A stretch of 64,000 nucleotides of DNA from Nocardioides massiliensis (GTDB lineage: Bacteria; Actinomycetota; Actinomycetes; Propionibacteriales; Nocardioidaceae): assembly GCF_030811215.1 (NCBI RefSeq), contig NZ_JAUSQM010000001.1, positions 2,294,001-2,358,000 of the forward strand, read 5' to 3'. Below the pieces are notes generated by a model. The model was not told the origin of the DNA and searched no databases. It saw only the letters and a program-made list of their open reading frames with translations. How positions within the stretch are numbered: the first letter of the stretch is position 1; every line of letters starts with the position of its first letter. Positions 26,295-36,314 of this stretch are shown one piece after another. Both the position numbers and the translations under genes were made by a program.

Positions 26295-27197
26295 ATGTCC
26301 AGCCAGCACCGGGCGCACCTTCAGGACACCTGGGGCTTCACCGAGGGCGACCCCATCACCGAGGACCTCACCGCGATGCGGCTCCTCGGTGGTGGGGAGA
26401 ACTTCGAGGCCTACCTCGCCTTCGACGACGTGACCTACGGCGCCGTCGTGGTGAAGATGGTCCGCCCCGGGCTGGTCGACTCCGCGAGTGTGCTGCGAGG
26501 ACTGCGTCGCGAGGTCGCCTCCCTCGACCTGGTCAACCACCCGGTGGTGGTCCGCGGGCTGCGGGCGGTGACCGAGGGGGAGCGCCCGCACGTGGTCCTC
26601 GAGCACCTCGAGGGGCCGCGGCTCTCGACGCTGATCCGGAAGTACGGGCCGTTGCAGCAGCACCAGTACCTGCCGCTCGCGATCGAGATCGCCTCGGCCC
26701 TGCACTACTTCCGCCGGGTCGGGTTGGTCCACCTCGACATCAAGCCGAGCAACATCATCATGGGTGCGCCCGCGCGACTCATCGACCTCAGCGTGGCGCG
26801 CACTCCCGAGCAGGCGGCGCAGCTGACCTACCCGATCGGCACCGATCTCTACATGGCGCCCGAGCAGACGGACCCGCCGACGACGGGTACGCCGGGCTAC
26901 GCCAGCGACGTCTTCGGGTTGGGTGCGTCGCTGTTCGAGGCGATCGCGGGCTACCGGCCGTTCGACGACGGTGACCGCGACGGCGCCGACCTCGCAGCGC
27001 GCTTCCCCCAGACCCGCGACCTGTCCTACACGCTGCCCGAGGACAAGGTGGCCCCCGACGTGGCAGCGGCGGTCTACGCCGCGCTCGACCCCGACCCCGC
27101 GAAGCGGCCAGCCCCCGCCGAGCTCGCCGAGGCCCTCGAGCCCGCCCTCGCGCGCGTCCCCCGCGGCCGCCTCGCCGGCTTCAAGGTCCGAGCGTAG
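26295..27197 (+). CDS. Serine/threonine protein kinase, soluble
   Basis: A 300-residue Hanks-type kinase with only a catalytic domain and no membrane segment. The nucleotide loop reads LGGGENFEAYLA, the ATP-anchoring Lys is in AVVVKMVRP, and the catalytic loop is VHLDIKPSNIIMG (HLD in place of HRD). The metal-binding DFG is DLS (LIDLSVAR), and MAPEQ matches the APE motif. Essential Asp and Lys residues are kept, so it is probably active though divergent. AAGGAG precedes ATG 26295. It forms a pair with the Ser/Arg-repeat protein 22 bp upstream. An IS110 element begins about 80 bp after its stop. Confidence 0.88.
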   Translation: MSSQHRAHLQDTWGFTEGDPITEDLTAMRLLGGGENFEAYLAFDDVTYGAVVVKMVRPGLVDSASVLRGLRREVASLDLVNHPVVVRGLRAVTEGERPHVVLEHLEGPRLSTLIRKYGPLQQHQYLPLAIEIASALHYFRRVGLVHLDIKPSNIIMGAPARLIDLSVARTPEQAAQLTYPIGTDLYMAPEQTDPPTTGTPGYASDVFGLGASLFEAIAGYRPFDDGDRDGADLAARFPQTRDLSYTLPEDKVAPDVAAAVYAALDPDPAKRPAPAELAEALEPALARVPRGRLAGFKVRA

Positions 27198-27289
27198 CGA
27201 GGAGGTCGAGTGCCGTCGTGAGGAACGAGCGACGGTGTATCGAGCTCTTTGGTGGCTTCGCTCACCGATGCGTGGGGGGAAGGTTCCGC

Positions 27290-27604
27290 GGGGGTTGGGG
27301 CCGGTCGGCGGGGGTCTTCCGCTGAGTACTGCTGAGGATCACACTGGGGGGTGTGTCGCGGTCCGCAGCCGTTTGTCTCTAGCGCCACTGCCTCGACCCT
27401 GCAGGGCGGGGCGGAGCCTGTTATCGAGCTTGGCGCGGAGGGTCTCCGCGGGAACCGCGGATTGTCGCCATCGAGCACGTCTTACAGACTTCGTCTGACC
27501 TCTGGCCCTCCCCGCGGCACACGCCTGTCCACATCACTGCTCGACAGCGCCACTGGCATTGCTGGCGTTGGTGGCGTTGTCGGCGCCGGGTCCTAGGGGA
27601 TGTC
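27290..27604 (+). ncRNA. Putative bridge/seek RNA region at the left end of the IS110 element
   Basis: About 315 bp upstream of the transposase with no plausible ORF. It contains several hairpins, for example TCCGCGG-GAA-CCGCGGA at 27445-27461 and CAGAC-TTC-GTCTG near 27487. In characterised IS110 elements (IS621 type) this left noncoding end encodes the RNA that guides the recombinase to target and donor DNA. The assignment is by position and family only; exact RNA ends and guide loops cannot be fixed by eye. Confidence 0.4.
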
Positions 27605-28840
27605 ATGGAAGTCATTCACTCGCGTTGCGCCGGGATCGATATCGGCAAGAAGAGCGCGAAAGTGTGCGTGCGTGTCCAGGGTTCGGGTGCTCGCGCCACG
27701 AGCACCGAGGTCAGCGACTGGGGATCGATGACTCGCGAGATCTTGGATCTGCGCCAGTACCTGATCGCCGAGCAGGTCAGTTGCGTGCTGATGGAGTCCA
27801 CCAGCGACTACTGGAAGCCCTACTACTACCTGCTCGAGGACGCCGGGTTCGAGTTGATCTTGGCCAACGCCGGCCACGTCAAGAACATCCCGGGTCGCAA
27901 GAGTGACGTCTCCGATGCTGTGTGGTTGGCCGACCTGGCCGCGCACGGTCTGGTGCGTGCTTCGTTCGTGCCCCCGCCGCAGGTTCGACAACTTCGTGAC
28001 CTCACCCGGACTCGCACGATCATCGCCCGTGAGCGGGTCCGTGAGACCACCCGGTTGGAGAAGCGGCTGGAATCACCCGGGATCAAGCTCTCGGTCGTGG
28101 CCTCGAACCTCAACGGTGTCTCGGCCCGTCGGATGCTCAAAGCCCTCGTGGCTGGTGAGCGTGATCCCGAGGTCCTGGCGGACCTGGCTTTGGGCACGAT
28201 GCGCGCCAAGCGAGACCAGCTCATCGACGCCCTCACCGGCCGGTTCAGCGATCACGACGCGTTCATGATCGGTCTGCACCTGGACCGCATCGAACAACAC
28301 GACCAAGCCATCGCCACCCTCGATGAGCGGATCGAGGTGATGATCGAACCCTTTCGGCATCTCCGCGACCTGCTGATCACCATTCCCGGGGTCTCGGTGA
28401 TCGTGGCCGATGTGATCATCGCCGAGACCGGCGGCGACATGAGCAACTTCCCCTCCCCAGCACACCTAGCGGCCTGGGCGGGGGTCGCGCCGGGCCAGAA
28501 CGAGTCCGCAGGCCGCAAGAAACAGGGCACGACTCGCCCCGGGGACTCCTACCTCAAAGGCGCGCTCGGAAGCGCAGCGCTCGCTGCGTCCAAAAGCAAG
28601 AACACCTACCTGGCCGCCCGCTATCGCCGCATCGCTGCCCGCCGCGGACGCCTACGGGCCATCGTCGCGATCGAGCGTTCCATCCTGACCTCGGTCTGGC
28701 ACATGCTCACCGACGACGTCGCCTATCGCGATCTCGGCGCTGATCACTACCAGCTCAGCCACCCCGACCAGATCAAACGACGAGCCCTCAAACAACTACG
28801 CGCACTCGGCCTCGAGGTCGAACTACGACCAGCCAGCTGA
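27605..28840 (+). CDS. IS110 family transposase (DEDD recombinase)
   Basis: A 411-residue transposase. The N-terminal DEDD RuvC-like domain shows CAGIDIGKKSAKV (first Asp), LMESTSDYW (Glu) and GRKSDVSDAVWLADL (two Asp). The C-terminal transposase_20 domain has TIPGVSVIVADVIIAETGG and WAGVAPGQNESAGRKKQG, which contains the catalytic Ser region. Both domains are full length with no frameshift, so the element looks intact. It starts at ATG 27605 with a weak ribosome site. Base composition is slightly less GC-rich than that of the flanking genes. Confidence 0.93.
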   Translation: MEVIHSRCAGIDIGKKSAKVCVRVQGSGARATSTEVSDWGSMTREILDLRQYLIAEQVSCVLMESTSDYWKPYYYLLEDAGFELILANAGHVKNIPGRKSDVSDAVWLADLAAHGLVRASFVPPPQVRQLRDLTRTRTIIARERVRETTRLEKRLESPGIKLSVVASNLNGVSARRMLKALVAGERDPEVLADLALGTMRAKRDQLIDALTGRFSDHDAFMIGLHLDRIEQHDQAIATLDERIEVMIEPFRHLRDLLITIPGVSVIVADVIIAETGGDMSNFPSPAHLAAWAGVAPGQNESAGRKKQGTTRPGDSYLKGALGSAALAASKSKNTYLAARYRRIAARRGRLRAIVAIERSILTSVWHMLTDDVAYRDLGADHYQLSHPDQIKRRALKQLRALGLEVELRPAS

Positions 28841-28909
28841 CCCGAGGCCCCACGACACTCACGGGAACCTTCCTTACAGACCCGCTGAGCGGCCCACCAC
28901 GCGCCCCCT

Positions 28910-28984
28910 ACCCCCCACACTCCCCTACGTGAGCGTCCTCCGCCGTACCCGGCGACGACGCTCACGTAGGGGAGTGTGGGGGGT
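28910..28984. terminator. Very long perfect hairpin, bidirectional terminator candidate
   Basis: Arms 28910-28937 and 28957-28984 are perfect 28-bp inverted repeats. The 19-nt interior has its own CGCCG/CGGCG pairing. It ends 7 bp after the response-regulator stop on the minus strand and lies downstream of the IS110 element on the plus strand. The A/T next to each arm is short, so strict intrinsic termination is uncertain. Confidence 0.65.
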
Positions 28985-28991
28985 TGCGCGT

Positions 28992-29657
28992 TCAGCCGAA
29001 GCGGTAGCCCATGCCGCGCACGGTGGTGATCGCCTGCGCGCCGAACTTCTTGCGCAGGTAGCCGACGTAGACGTCGACGACGTTGGAGCCGGGGTCGAAG
29101 TCATAGCCCCAGACGTGGGAGAGCAGCTGCTCGCGGGAGAGCACCTGGCCGGGGTTGAGCAGGAAGATCTCGGCCAGCTTGAACTCCCGGGCGGAGAGCA
29201 CGACCTCGCGGCCGCCGACGGTGGCGGTGCGGGCGCGCAGGTCGAGCACCACGCCACCGGCCTCGAGCACGTCCTCGACGGGTCCCGCCTGGCCGTTGGC
29301 CTGCCGCAGCCGTAGGCGCACCCGGGCGAGCAGCTCGGCGAACTTGAACGGCTTGGCCATGTAGTCGTCGGCGCCGCCCTCGAGTGCGGAGACCGTGTCG
29401 GTCACCGAGTCGCGGGCGGTCAACACGATGACCGGCAGCGTGCTGCCGACGGCGCGCATCTCCTCGAGCACCTCGTAGCCGTTCTTGCCCGGCAGGTTGA
29501 TGTCGAGCACCACCAGGTCGAAGTCGCCGGTCAGGGCGTAGTCGAGGCCGGTGACGCCGTCAGCGGCGACGGTGGTCGTGTGCCCCTCGGCCTGCAGGCC
29601 CTTGGAGACGAAGCTGGAGATGCGCACTTCGTCCTCGACGATCAAGATGCGGGCCAT
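28992..29657 (-). CDS. OmpR-family response regulator
   Basis: A 221-residue DNA-binding response regulator. The receiver domain (1-120) has acidic pocket residues in VEDEVR, the phospho-Asp in LVVLDINLPGKNG, a conserved Thr in VLTARD and Lys in YMAKPF. The C-terminal winged helix (about 128-221) includes LSAREFKLAEIFLLNPGQVLSRE and RGMGYRFG. It overlaps the upstream sensor kinase gene by 16 bp on the minus strand, so the pair forms one two-component system. The target genes are unknown; autoregulation is common in this family. Confidence 0.93.
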   Translation of the reverse strand: MARILIVEDEVRISSFVSKGLQAEGHTTTVAADGVTGLDYALTGDFDLVVLDINLPGKNGYEVLEEMRAVGSTLPVIVLTARDSVTDTVSALEGGADDYMAKPFKFAELLARVRLRLRQANGQAGPVEDVLEAGGVVLDLRARTATVGGREVVLSAREFKLAEIFLLNPGQVLSREQLLSHVWGYDFDPGSNVVDVYVGYLRKKFGAQAITTVRGMGYRFG

Positions 29658-31177
29658 GAGGGGTCTTCCTTCCGGGGGGAGGGGGAGGCCGTCGCGTCCG
29701 CGACCGGCAGGGTGAGCGTGAACCTGGCACCGTGCGGGTGCTCGTCGCCGACCGCGAGGGTCCCGCCATGGGCGGTCGCGATGCCGTGCACGATCGAGAG
29801 TCCCAGGCCGAAGCCGTCGTCGCCCGCGGCGATCCGTCCGCGGCCGAAGCGCTCGAAGATCGTCTCGCGATCCTCGGGGCGTACGCCGGGCCCGGTGTCG
29901 CGGACCCAGAAGGTGACGTCGCCGTCGGCGTACGCCGAGCCGATGCCGATGACCGCACCGTCCTCGGTGTGCTTCGTGGCGTTCTGGGCGAGCTGCACCA
30001 TCGCCTGGGTGATCCGCTGCTCGTCGAGCAGTGCGGTGACCTCCGCCGCCGCGTCGAGGACCCAGCCGCGCTCGCCGAGACCGCGGCACTTCTCCCAGAC
30101 CCGCGTCGTCAGCGGAGCGACATCGACCTCCCGGGGATCGAGGAAGTCGGGCCGATCCAGCTTGGCGAGCAGCATCAGCTCGCGCACGAGACGGCTCATC
30201 CGGTCGGTCTCGTCGAGCAGCAGGTCGCGGGTCGCGGCGACGTCCTCGGGGTCGTGCGGGTCGAGCAGCTCCAGGTGACCGGACATGATCGTCAGCGGCG
30301 TCTTGAGCTCGTGGCCGGCGTCGTCGAGGAACTCACGCTGGGTGCGGAAGGCGCGCTCCAGGCGGTCGAGCATCTGGTTGACCGTCCGGGTGAGGTCGGT
30401 GATGTCGTCGTTGCCCTGCTCGGGGATGCGGCGCGAGAGGTCGGTCGCACCGAGGCTCTGCGCGGTCTCGCGCAGCGTGCGCACGGGCCGCAGGAGCCGG
30501 CCGGCCTGGAAGGACGACAGCACGGCGATCGCGCCCAGCATCAGCAGCGACAGGATGATGTAGGTCCGGATGAAGGAGTCGAGCTCGGAGTACTCGTCAC
30601 CGAGGAAGTTCGCGATCACCAGCGCGCCGGGGCTGCCCTGGTAGTCGACCGGCTGGACCGTCAGCACGATCTCGCCGAGGTCGGCGTGGTGGATGCGTTC
30701 GGTCCCGCCGGACTGCAGCAGTGGCTCAGCCGTCTGCCGTAGCTGCGCCTGCAGGCCGGTCGAGGTGTCGCGATACTCCGCCGCGTAGCGGGTGGGGGAG
30801 ATGACGCGGGGACTGCCTCCGGCGTACCCCAGCAGCAGCTCGTCGTCGTCGGGGACGTTGCGGGTCAGGAAGACGCGCACGAGCTGGTCCGCGGTCGAGA
30901 TGGGTGCGCCGGTGTCGACGTCGGCCGGTGGGGGATCGGACTCCGACAGCGTGCGGAACTCCGCGAGCTCCTGGCGGATCTGGTCGCGCACATCACGCTC
31001 GATGGCGCGCACCTCGATCGTGTAGACGAAGAACCCGGCGCTGAACAACGCCAGCGCAGCGACCGCGACGAAGGCGACGGTGATCCGGGTGCGGACGGAG
31101 AACGCGCCCCAGCGCGTCAGCCGCGCGCGCCACCCACCGGCGGGTGAGGACTCACCCGCGGAGGGGTCAGTCGTCAT
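29642..31177 (-). CDS. Sensor histidine kinase
   Basis: A 511-residue membrane kinase. Transmembrane helices at about residues 34-56 and 215-235 bracket an extracytoplasmic sensor region. HAMP follows (GRLLRPVRTL), then the HisKA helix with the phospho-His in EFLDDAGHELKTPLT, and the HATPase domain with N box QLAQNATKHT, G1 DTGPGVRPED and G2 GFGLGLSIV. ATG 31177 was chosen because the longer frame to 31360 only reads through the Asp-rich tail of the preceding gene; the two genes overlap by 11 bp. The signal sensed is unknown. Confidence 0.9.
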   Translation of the reverse strand: MTTDPSAGESSPAGGWRARLTRWGAFSVRTRITVAFVAVAALALFSAGFFVYTIEVRAIERDVRDQIRQELAEFRTLSESDPPPADVDTGAPISTADQLVRVFLTRNVPDDDELLLGYAGGSPRVISPTRYAAEYRDTSTGLQAQLRQTAEPLLQSGGTERIHHADLGEIVLTVQPVDYQGSPGALVIANFLGDEYSELDSFIRTYIILSLLMLGAIAVLSSFQAGRLLRPVRTLRETAQSLGATDLSRRIPEQGNDDITDLTRTVNQMLDRLERAFRTQREFLDDAGHELKTPLTIMSGHLELLDPHDPEDVAATRDLLLDETDRMSRLVRELMLLAKLDRPDFLDPREVDVAPLTTRVWEKCRGLGERGWVLDAAAEVTALLDEQRITQAMVQLAQNATKHTEDGAVIGIGSAYADGDVTFWVRDTGPGVRPEDRETIFERFGRGRIAAGDDGFGLGLSIVHGIATAHGGTLAVGDEHPHGARFTLTLPVADATASPSPRKEDPSWPAS

Positions 31178-31604
31178 CGTCGGTGTCGTCGTCCCTCGTG
31201 TCGTCATCGTCGTCATCATCGACCGTGTCGGGCTCCGGGCGCACGACCTCGGGCTCGTCGTCGTCATCGTCGGAGTCACCGCCACGGCGGGCCTGCGGGT
31301 CCTCGTCACGTCCGCCGCGTCGGTCGTCCCCGCGGTCCGGCGCACCCTTCTGGCCTGCATTCGCCTCCTGCAGCCGACGCTGCTCCGCGCGCTTGCGGCG
31401 TACCTGCTCGGCGCGCTTCGCCTTCTGCTCGGCGTCGGCGGTCCGGTCGCTGTCGGTGCCGCCGGTCGCGTCCGCCACCGGTACGACGATCGGCACCGGG
31501 CGGTCGTCGACGTCGTTCTGCGTCGCGAGCAGTGACCCGCCGAGGTAGGCGAGCACCGGGAGCGTCACCGTGAAGCCGATGAGGATCTTCCAGTACGTGC
31601 TCAT
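31167..31604 (-). CDS. Small membrane protein with Asp-rich tail, first gene of the two-component operon
   Basis: A 145-residue protein. One N-terminal helix (ILIGFTVTLPVLAYLGGSLLA) anchors it in the membrane. A charged Arg/Lys/Glu segment (about residues 50-100) and then an Asp-rich tail follow, with runs of five to seven Asp near the end. No family is recognised. It overlaps the histidine kinase start by 11 bp, so they are co-translated and it may act as an accessory sensor or metal/cation-binding partner (inference). ATG 31613 is an alternative start. Confidence 0.7.
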   Translation of the reverse strand: MSTYWKILIGFTVTLPVLAYLGGSLLATQNDVDDRPVPIVVPVADATGGTDSDRTADAEQKAKRAEQVRRKRAEQRRLQEANAGQKGAPDRGDDRRGGRDEDPQARRGGDSDDDDDEPEVVRPEPDTVDDDDDDDTRDDDTDDDD

Positions 31605-31707
31605 GGCGACCATCCTGGACCCGAGGGGTAGCGCACCGATGAGAACCGGATGAGAGGTCTCTCATCTGGCATGCTCGAAGGTCCGGTCATCGATCTCGGG
31701 AGGACCC

Positions 31708-33249
<1,542 letters not shown>

Positions 33250-33276
33250 CGACTGCGGGCGCCTAGGGTCTGCCTC

Positions 33277-34401
33277 ATGCGTCTGCACGAGGTCACCGCC
33301 CTGCTCGACTCCTGGTACGACCCCGCCTGGGCGGACTCCTGGGACGCCGTGGGACTCGTGGCAGGCGACCCCGACGCGGAGGTACGCCGCGTGCTGCTCG
33401 CCGTCGACCCGGCGCCGGCCGTCGTCGACGAGGCACTGGAGTGGGGCGCGGACCTGGTCGTCGTGCACCACCCGTTGTTCCTGCGCGGGGTCAGCTCGGT
33501 GGCCGCGACCACGCCGAAGGGCCGCACCCTGCACCGGCTGCTCACCGGCGGGACCGCGCTGTTCACCGCCCACACCAACGCGGACGCACCGGCGTACGGC
33601 GTCAACGAGGCCCTGGCCCATGCCGTCGGCCTGGTCGACGTCGCGGTGATCGACCCCGACGGCCGACCGGCGCTCGACAAGCTCGTCGTGTTCGCGCCGC
33701 GCGACGCGGCGGAGGCAGTGCGCGGGGCGCTGGCGGAGGCGGGTGCCGGCGCGCTGGGCGACTACGAGGCCTGCTCGTGGAGCGCGGAGGGCCGTGGGCG
33801 GTTCCGGCCGCAGGCGGGCGCTGACCCTGCGATCGGCAGCATCGGCGAGCTCGAGGTGGTCGAGGAGGAGCGCATCGAGGTGGTGCTGGAGCGCGAGCTG
33901 CGCCGCGACGTCCTGGCCGCCATGCACGCCGCACACCCCTACGAGGAGGTGGCCTTCGACCTGATCGAGCTGGCGAACCCGGGGACCCGTCGCCCCACCC
34001 GCGGCACCGGACGCATCGGTGACCTCGCGACACCGGTGCGACTCGAAGAGCTCGCCCGGCAGGTCGCGGCAGCCCTGCCCGCGTGCGCGCACGGCGTGCG
34101 CGTCGGGGGTGACCCGGACCGGCTCGTCCGCCGGGTCGCGGTGACCAGCGGCGCCGGCGACTTCCTGCTCGAGCGGGTGCTGGAGACCGACGCCGACGTC
34201 TACCTGACCTCCGACCTGCGTCACCACCGGGCGGCGGAGTTCCTCGAGCACGGCGGGCCGGCCCTGATCGACGTCGCCCACTGGGCCGCGGAGTGGACCT
34301 GGCTGCCGGTGCTCGAGCAGCGTCTGACCGCTACGGTGGGGGACGCCCTGGAGATCCGGGTGAGCACCACCCCCACCGACCCGTGGACCTTCCGCGCCTG
34401 A
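33277..34401 (+). CDS. Nif3-like dinuclear metal centre protein
   Basis: A 374-residue NIF3/YqfO family protein with a central PII-like insertion (about residues 130-230). Metal ligands are seen in VVVHHPLFLRG, TAHTNADAPAYGVNEALA and DVAHWAAEWTW. The molecular role of the family is unsettled (GTP cyclohydrolase-like or chaperone roles have been proposed). TAGGGT at 33264-33269 lies seven bases before ATG 33277, consistent with leaderless translation. It is followed by the zinc-ribbon and RNase H-phosphatase genes, the same order as in Mycobacterium tuberculosis. Confidence 0.9.
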   Translation: MRLHEVTALLDSWYDPAWADSWDAVGLVAGDPDAEVRRVLLAVDPAPAVVDEALEWGADLVVVHHPLFLRGVSSVAATTPKGRTLHRLLTGGTALFTAHTNADAPAYGVNEALAHAVGLVDVAVIDPDGRPALDKLVVFAPRDAAEAVRGALAEAGAGALGDYEACSWSAEGRGRFRPQAGADPAIGSIGELEVVEEERIEVVLERELRRDVLAAMHAAHPYEEVAFDLIELANPGTRRPTRGTGRIGDLATPVRLEELARQVAAALPACAHGVRVGGDPDRLVRRVAVTSGAGDFLLERVLETDADVYLTSDLRHHRAAEFLEHGGPALIDVAHWAAEWTWLPVLEQRLTATVGDALEIRVSTTPTDPWTFRA

Positions 34402-34424
34402 GGCGCACGATCCGAGGAGACCCG

Positions 34425-35168
34425 CTGAAAGCCGACCCGTCCGCGCAGCTGCGGTTGCTGGAGCTGCAGGAGCTCGACGCCCAGCTCGGGCAGCTCGCCC
34501 ACCGTCGCCGGTCACTGCCCGAGCACTCCGTGCTCGAGGAGCTGGAGCAGCAGCGTGCCGCGCTCGACGCATGCGTCCGTGACCTGCGCATCACGGCGGA
34601 CGACACCGCCGGGGAGCTCAAGCGGGCCAACGCCGACGTCGAGCAGGTCCGGGCCCGTCGGGAGCGCGACCAGCAGCGGATGGACTCCGGCGCGATCGCG
34701 AACCCCAAGGACCTCGAGCGCATGCAGCACGAGCTGGTCTCGCTGAGCAAGCGGATCTCGGACCTCGAGGACATCGAGCTCGAGGTCATGGAGCGGCTCG
34801 AGACGACGCAGCAGGAGCTGACGAAGGTCTCCGACGAGCTCGCCGACGTCGAGGGCAAGATCGCCGCGGCCATGGGGGCGCGCGACCACTCCTACGCCGA
34901 GATCGACGGGGAGGTCGCCGACCTGCACGCCCGTCGCGGGTCGATCGCCGACGACGTGCCCGACGACCTGCGTGCCCTCTACGACAAGCTGCGCGCTGCC
35001 AAGGGTGGCGTCGGCGCGGCCCCGTTGCGCGCCCGCCGGTGCGAGGGGTGCAGCCTCGAGCTGACCGCCTCCGACCTGGGTGCGGTCCGGGCGGCCCCGG
35101 CCGACGAGGTCGTGCGCTGCGAGGAGTGCCAGCGGATCCTGGTCCGCACCGCCGAGTCCGGGCTCTGA
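34425..35168 (+). CDS. Coiled-coil zinc-ribbon protein (CdsZ/CT398-like), probable CTG start
   Basis: A 247-residue protein. A long coiled coil (about residues 5-175, LRLLELQELDAQLGQLAHRR onward) is followed by a C4 zinc ribbon: CEGC (about 205) and CEEC (about 235). Homologues sit between nif3 and the RNase H gene across Actinobacteria. The function is unclear; a role in RNA or ribosome-linked processes is proposed for relatives. GAGGAG lies five bases before a CTG at 34425, which matches the N terminus of homologues. No ATG, GTG or TTG is available nearer than GTG 34293, deep inside nif3. Confidence 0.82.
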   Translation: MKADPSAQLRLLELQELDAQLGQLAHRRRSLPEHSVLEELEQQRAALDACVRDLRITADDTAGELKRANADVEQVRARRERDQQRMDSGAIANPKDLERMQHELVSLSKRISDLEDIELEVMERLETTQQELTKVSDELADVEGKIAAAMGARDHSYAEIDGEVADLHARRGSIADDVPDDLRALYDKLRAAKGGVGAAPLRARRCEGCSLELTASDLGAVRAAPADEVVRCEECQRILVRTAESGL

Positions 35169-35170
35169 GG

Positions 35171-36307
35171 ATGGGCGGGAACCCGCCCCGCGTGATCATC
35201 GAGGCCGACGGTGGCTCGCGCGGCAACCCCGGCAAGGCGGCCTTCGGTGCGGTCCTCCTGGACGCCGCGACCGGTCGTCCGATCGCCGAGAGCGCGGAGA
35301 CGATCGGGATCGCGACCAACAACGTCGCCGAGTACCGCGGCCTGATCGCCGGCCTCGAGCTCGCCGCGGAGCACGCGCCCGACGCCGAGATCGAGGTCCG
35401 CATGGACTCCAAGCTCGTCGTCGAGCAGATGTCGGGGCGCTGGAAGATCAAGCATCCCGACATGCGTCCGCTCGCGACGGAGGCTCACCGGCTCGCGCCG
35501 TTCGGCACCACGTTCACGTGGATCCCGCGGGCACAGAACTCCTACGCCGACCGAATCCTCAACGAGGTGCTCGACGGCAAGCGGGAGCCGGGGTCGCGAC
35601 TCGTCGACCCCGAGGCGGAGCCGGCGCGACGGGAGCCCGCCGTACGCCGCGAGGAGCAGGGCAGCTCGCGCGGTTGGGCGCCGCGCAGCACGGCGACCGT
35701 GCTCGTGCTCGTGCGTCACGGAGCCACCGCGCTGACCGCCGAGCGCCGGTTCTCCGGCTCCACCGGCTCCGACCCGGGTCTGGTCGCCGAGGGCCGCGCG
35801 CAGGTGCGGGCGGCCGCGCCGCTCGTGGGGCGGTTCCTCGACGGGGACGATGCGGTGCTGGTGTCCTCGCCGCTGCGCCGGGCGCAGGAGTCGGCCGCGG
35901 TGCTGGCCGAGCGTCTCGGCCTGACGGGCGCGGTGGCGGAGCCCGGCGTACGCGAGGTGGACTTCGGGGCCTGGGAGGGCCTCACCTTCACCGAGATCGC
36001 CGAGCGGGACGCGGAGCTGCTGGGCCGCTGGCGTAGGTCGGCGGAGGTGTCGCCGCCCGAGGGGGAGTCGATGCGGGCGGTGCACGATCGGGTCCGCGAC
36101 GCTCGCGAACGGCTGCTTGCCGAGCACCCCGGTCGGGTCGTCGTCGTGGTCTCCCACGTCACCCCGATCAAGATGCTCGTCGCCGACGCCGTCGGCGCGG
36201 ACACCTCAGCGGTGCACCGCATGGAGCTGGCGCCGGCATCGGTGTCGGTGGTCGCGCACTACGCCGACGGCGCCGCCTCGCTGCGGGCGTTCAACCTCAC
36301 CAGCTGA
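35171..36307 (+). CDS. Bifunctional RNase HI / histidine phosphatase
   Basis: A 378-residue fusion. Residues 1-135 are RNase HI with the catalytic acids in IIEADGGSRGNPG, NNVAEYRG, RMDSKLVVEQM and NSYADRI. A linker precedes a histidine phosphatase domain (about 175-378): LVRHGAT, SSPLRRAQES and VSHVTPIKML. This matches M. tuberculosis Rv2228c, which cuts RNA in RNA/DNA hybrids and has an acid phosphatase domain resembling CobC. It begins two bases after the zinc-ribbon gene stop. ATG 35171 is the natural start; the longer frame to 35039 overlaps the previous gene. Confidence 0.92.
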   Translation: MGGNPPRVIIEADGGSRGNPGKAAFGAVLLDAATGRPIAESAETIGIATNNVAEYRGLIAGLELAAEHAPDAEIEVRMDSKLVVEQMSGRWKIKHPDMRPLATEAHRLAPFGTTFTWIPRAQNSYADRILNEVLDGKREPGSRLVDPEAEPARREPAVRREEQGSSRGWAPRSTATVLVLVRHGATALTAERRFSGSTGSDPGLVAEGRAQVRAAAPLVGRFLDGDDAVLVSSPLRRAQESAAVLAERLGLTGAVAEPGVREVDFGAWEGLTFTEIAERDAELLGRWRRSAEVSPPEGESMRAVHDRVRDARERLLAEHPGRVVVVVSHVTPIKMLVADAVGADTSAVHRMELAPASVSVVAHYADGAASLRAFNLTS

Positions 36308-36314
36308 AACCGGC

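Larger units (their letters stand above)
27278..28873 (+). mobile_element. IS110-family insertion sequence (boundaries approximate)
   Basis: The element carries a single DEDD transposase and a noncoding left region of about 330 bp, typical of the IS110 group. The ends are estimated from matching GGAAGGTTCC (27278-27287) and GGAACCTTCC (28864-28873), since IS110 elements lack true terminal repeats. It sits between the kinase gene and the two-component genes, which otherwise converge. Confidence 0.6.
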
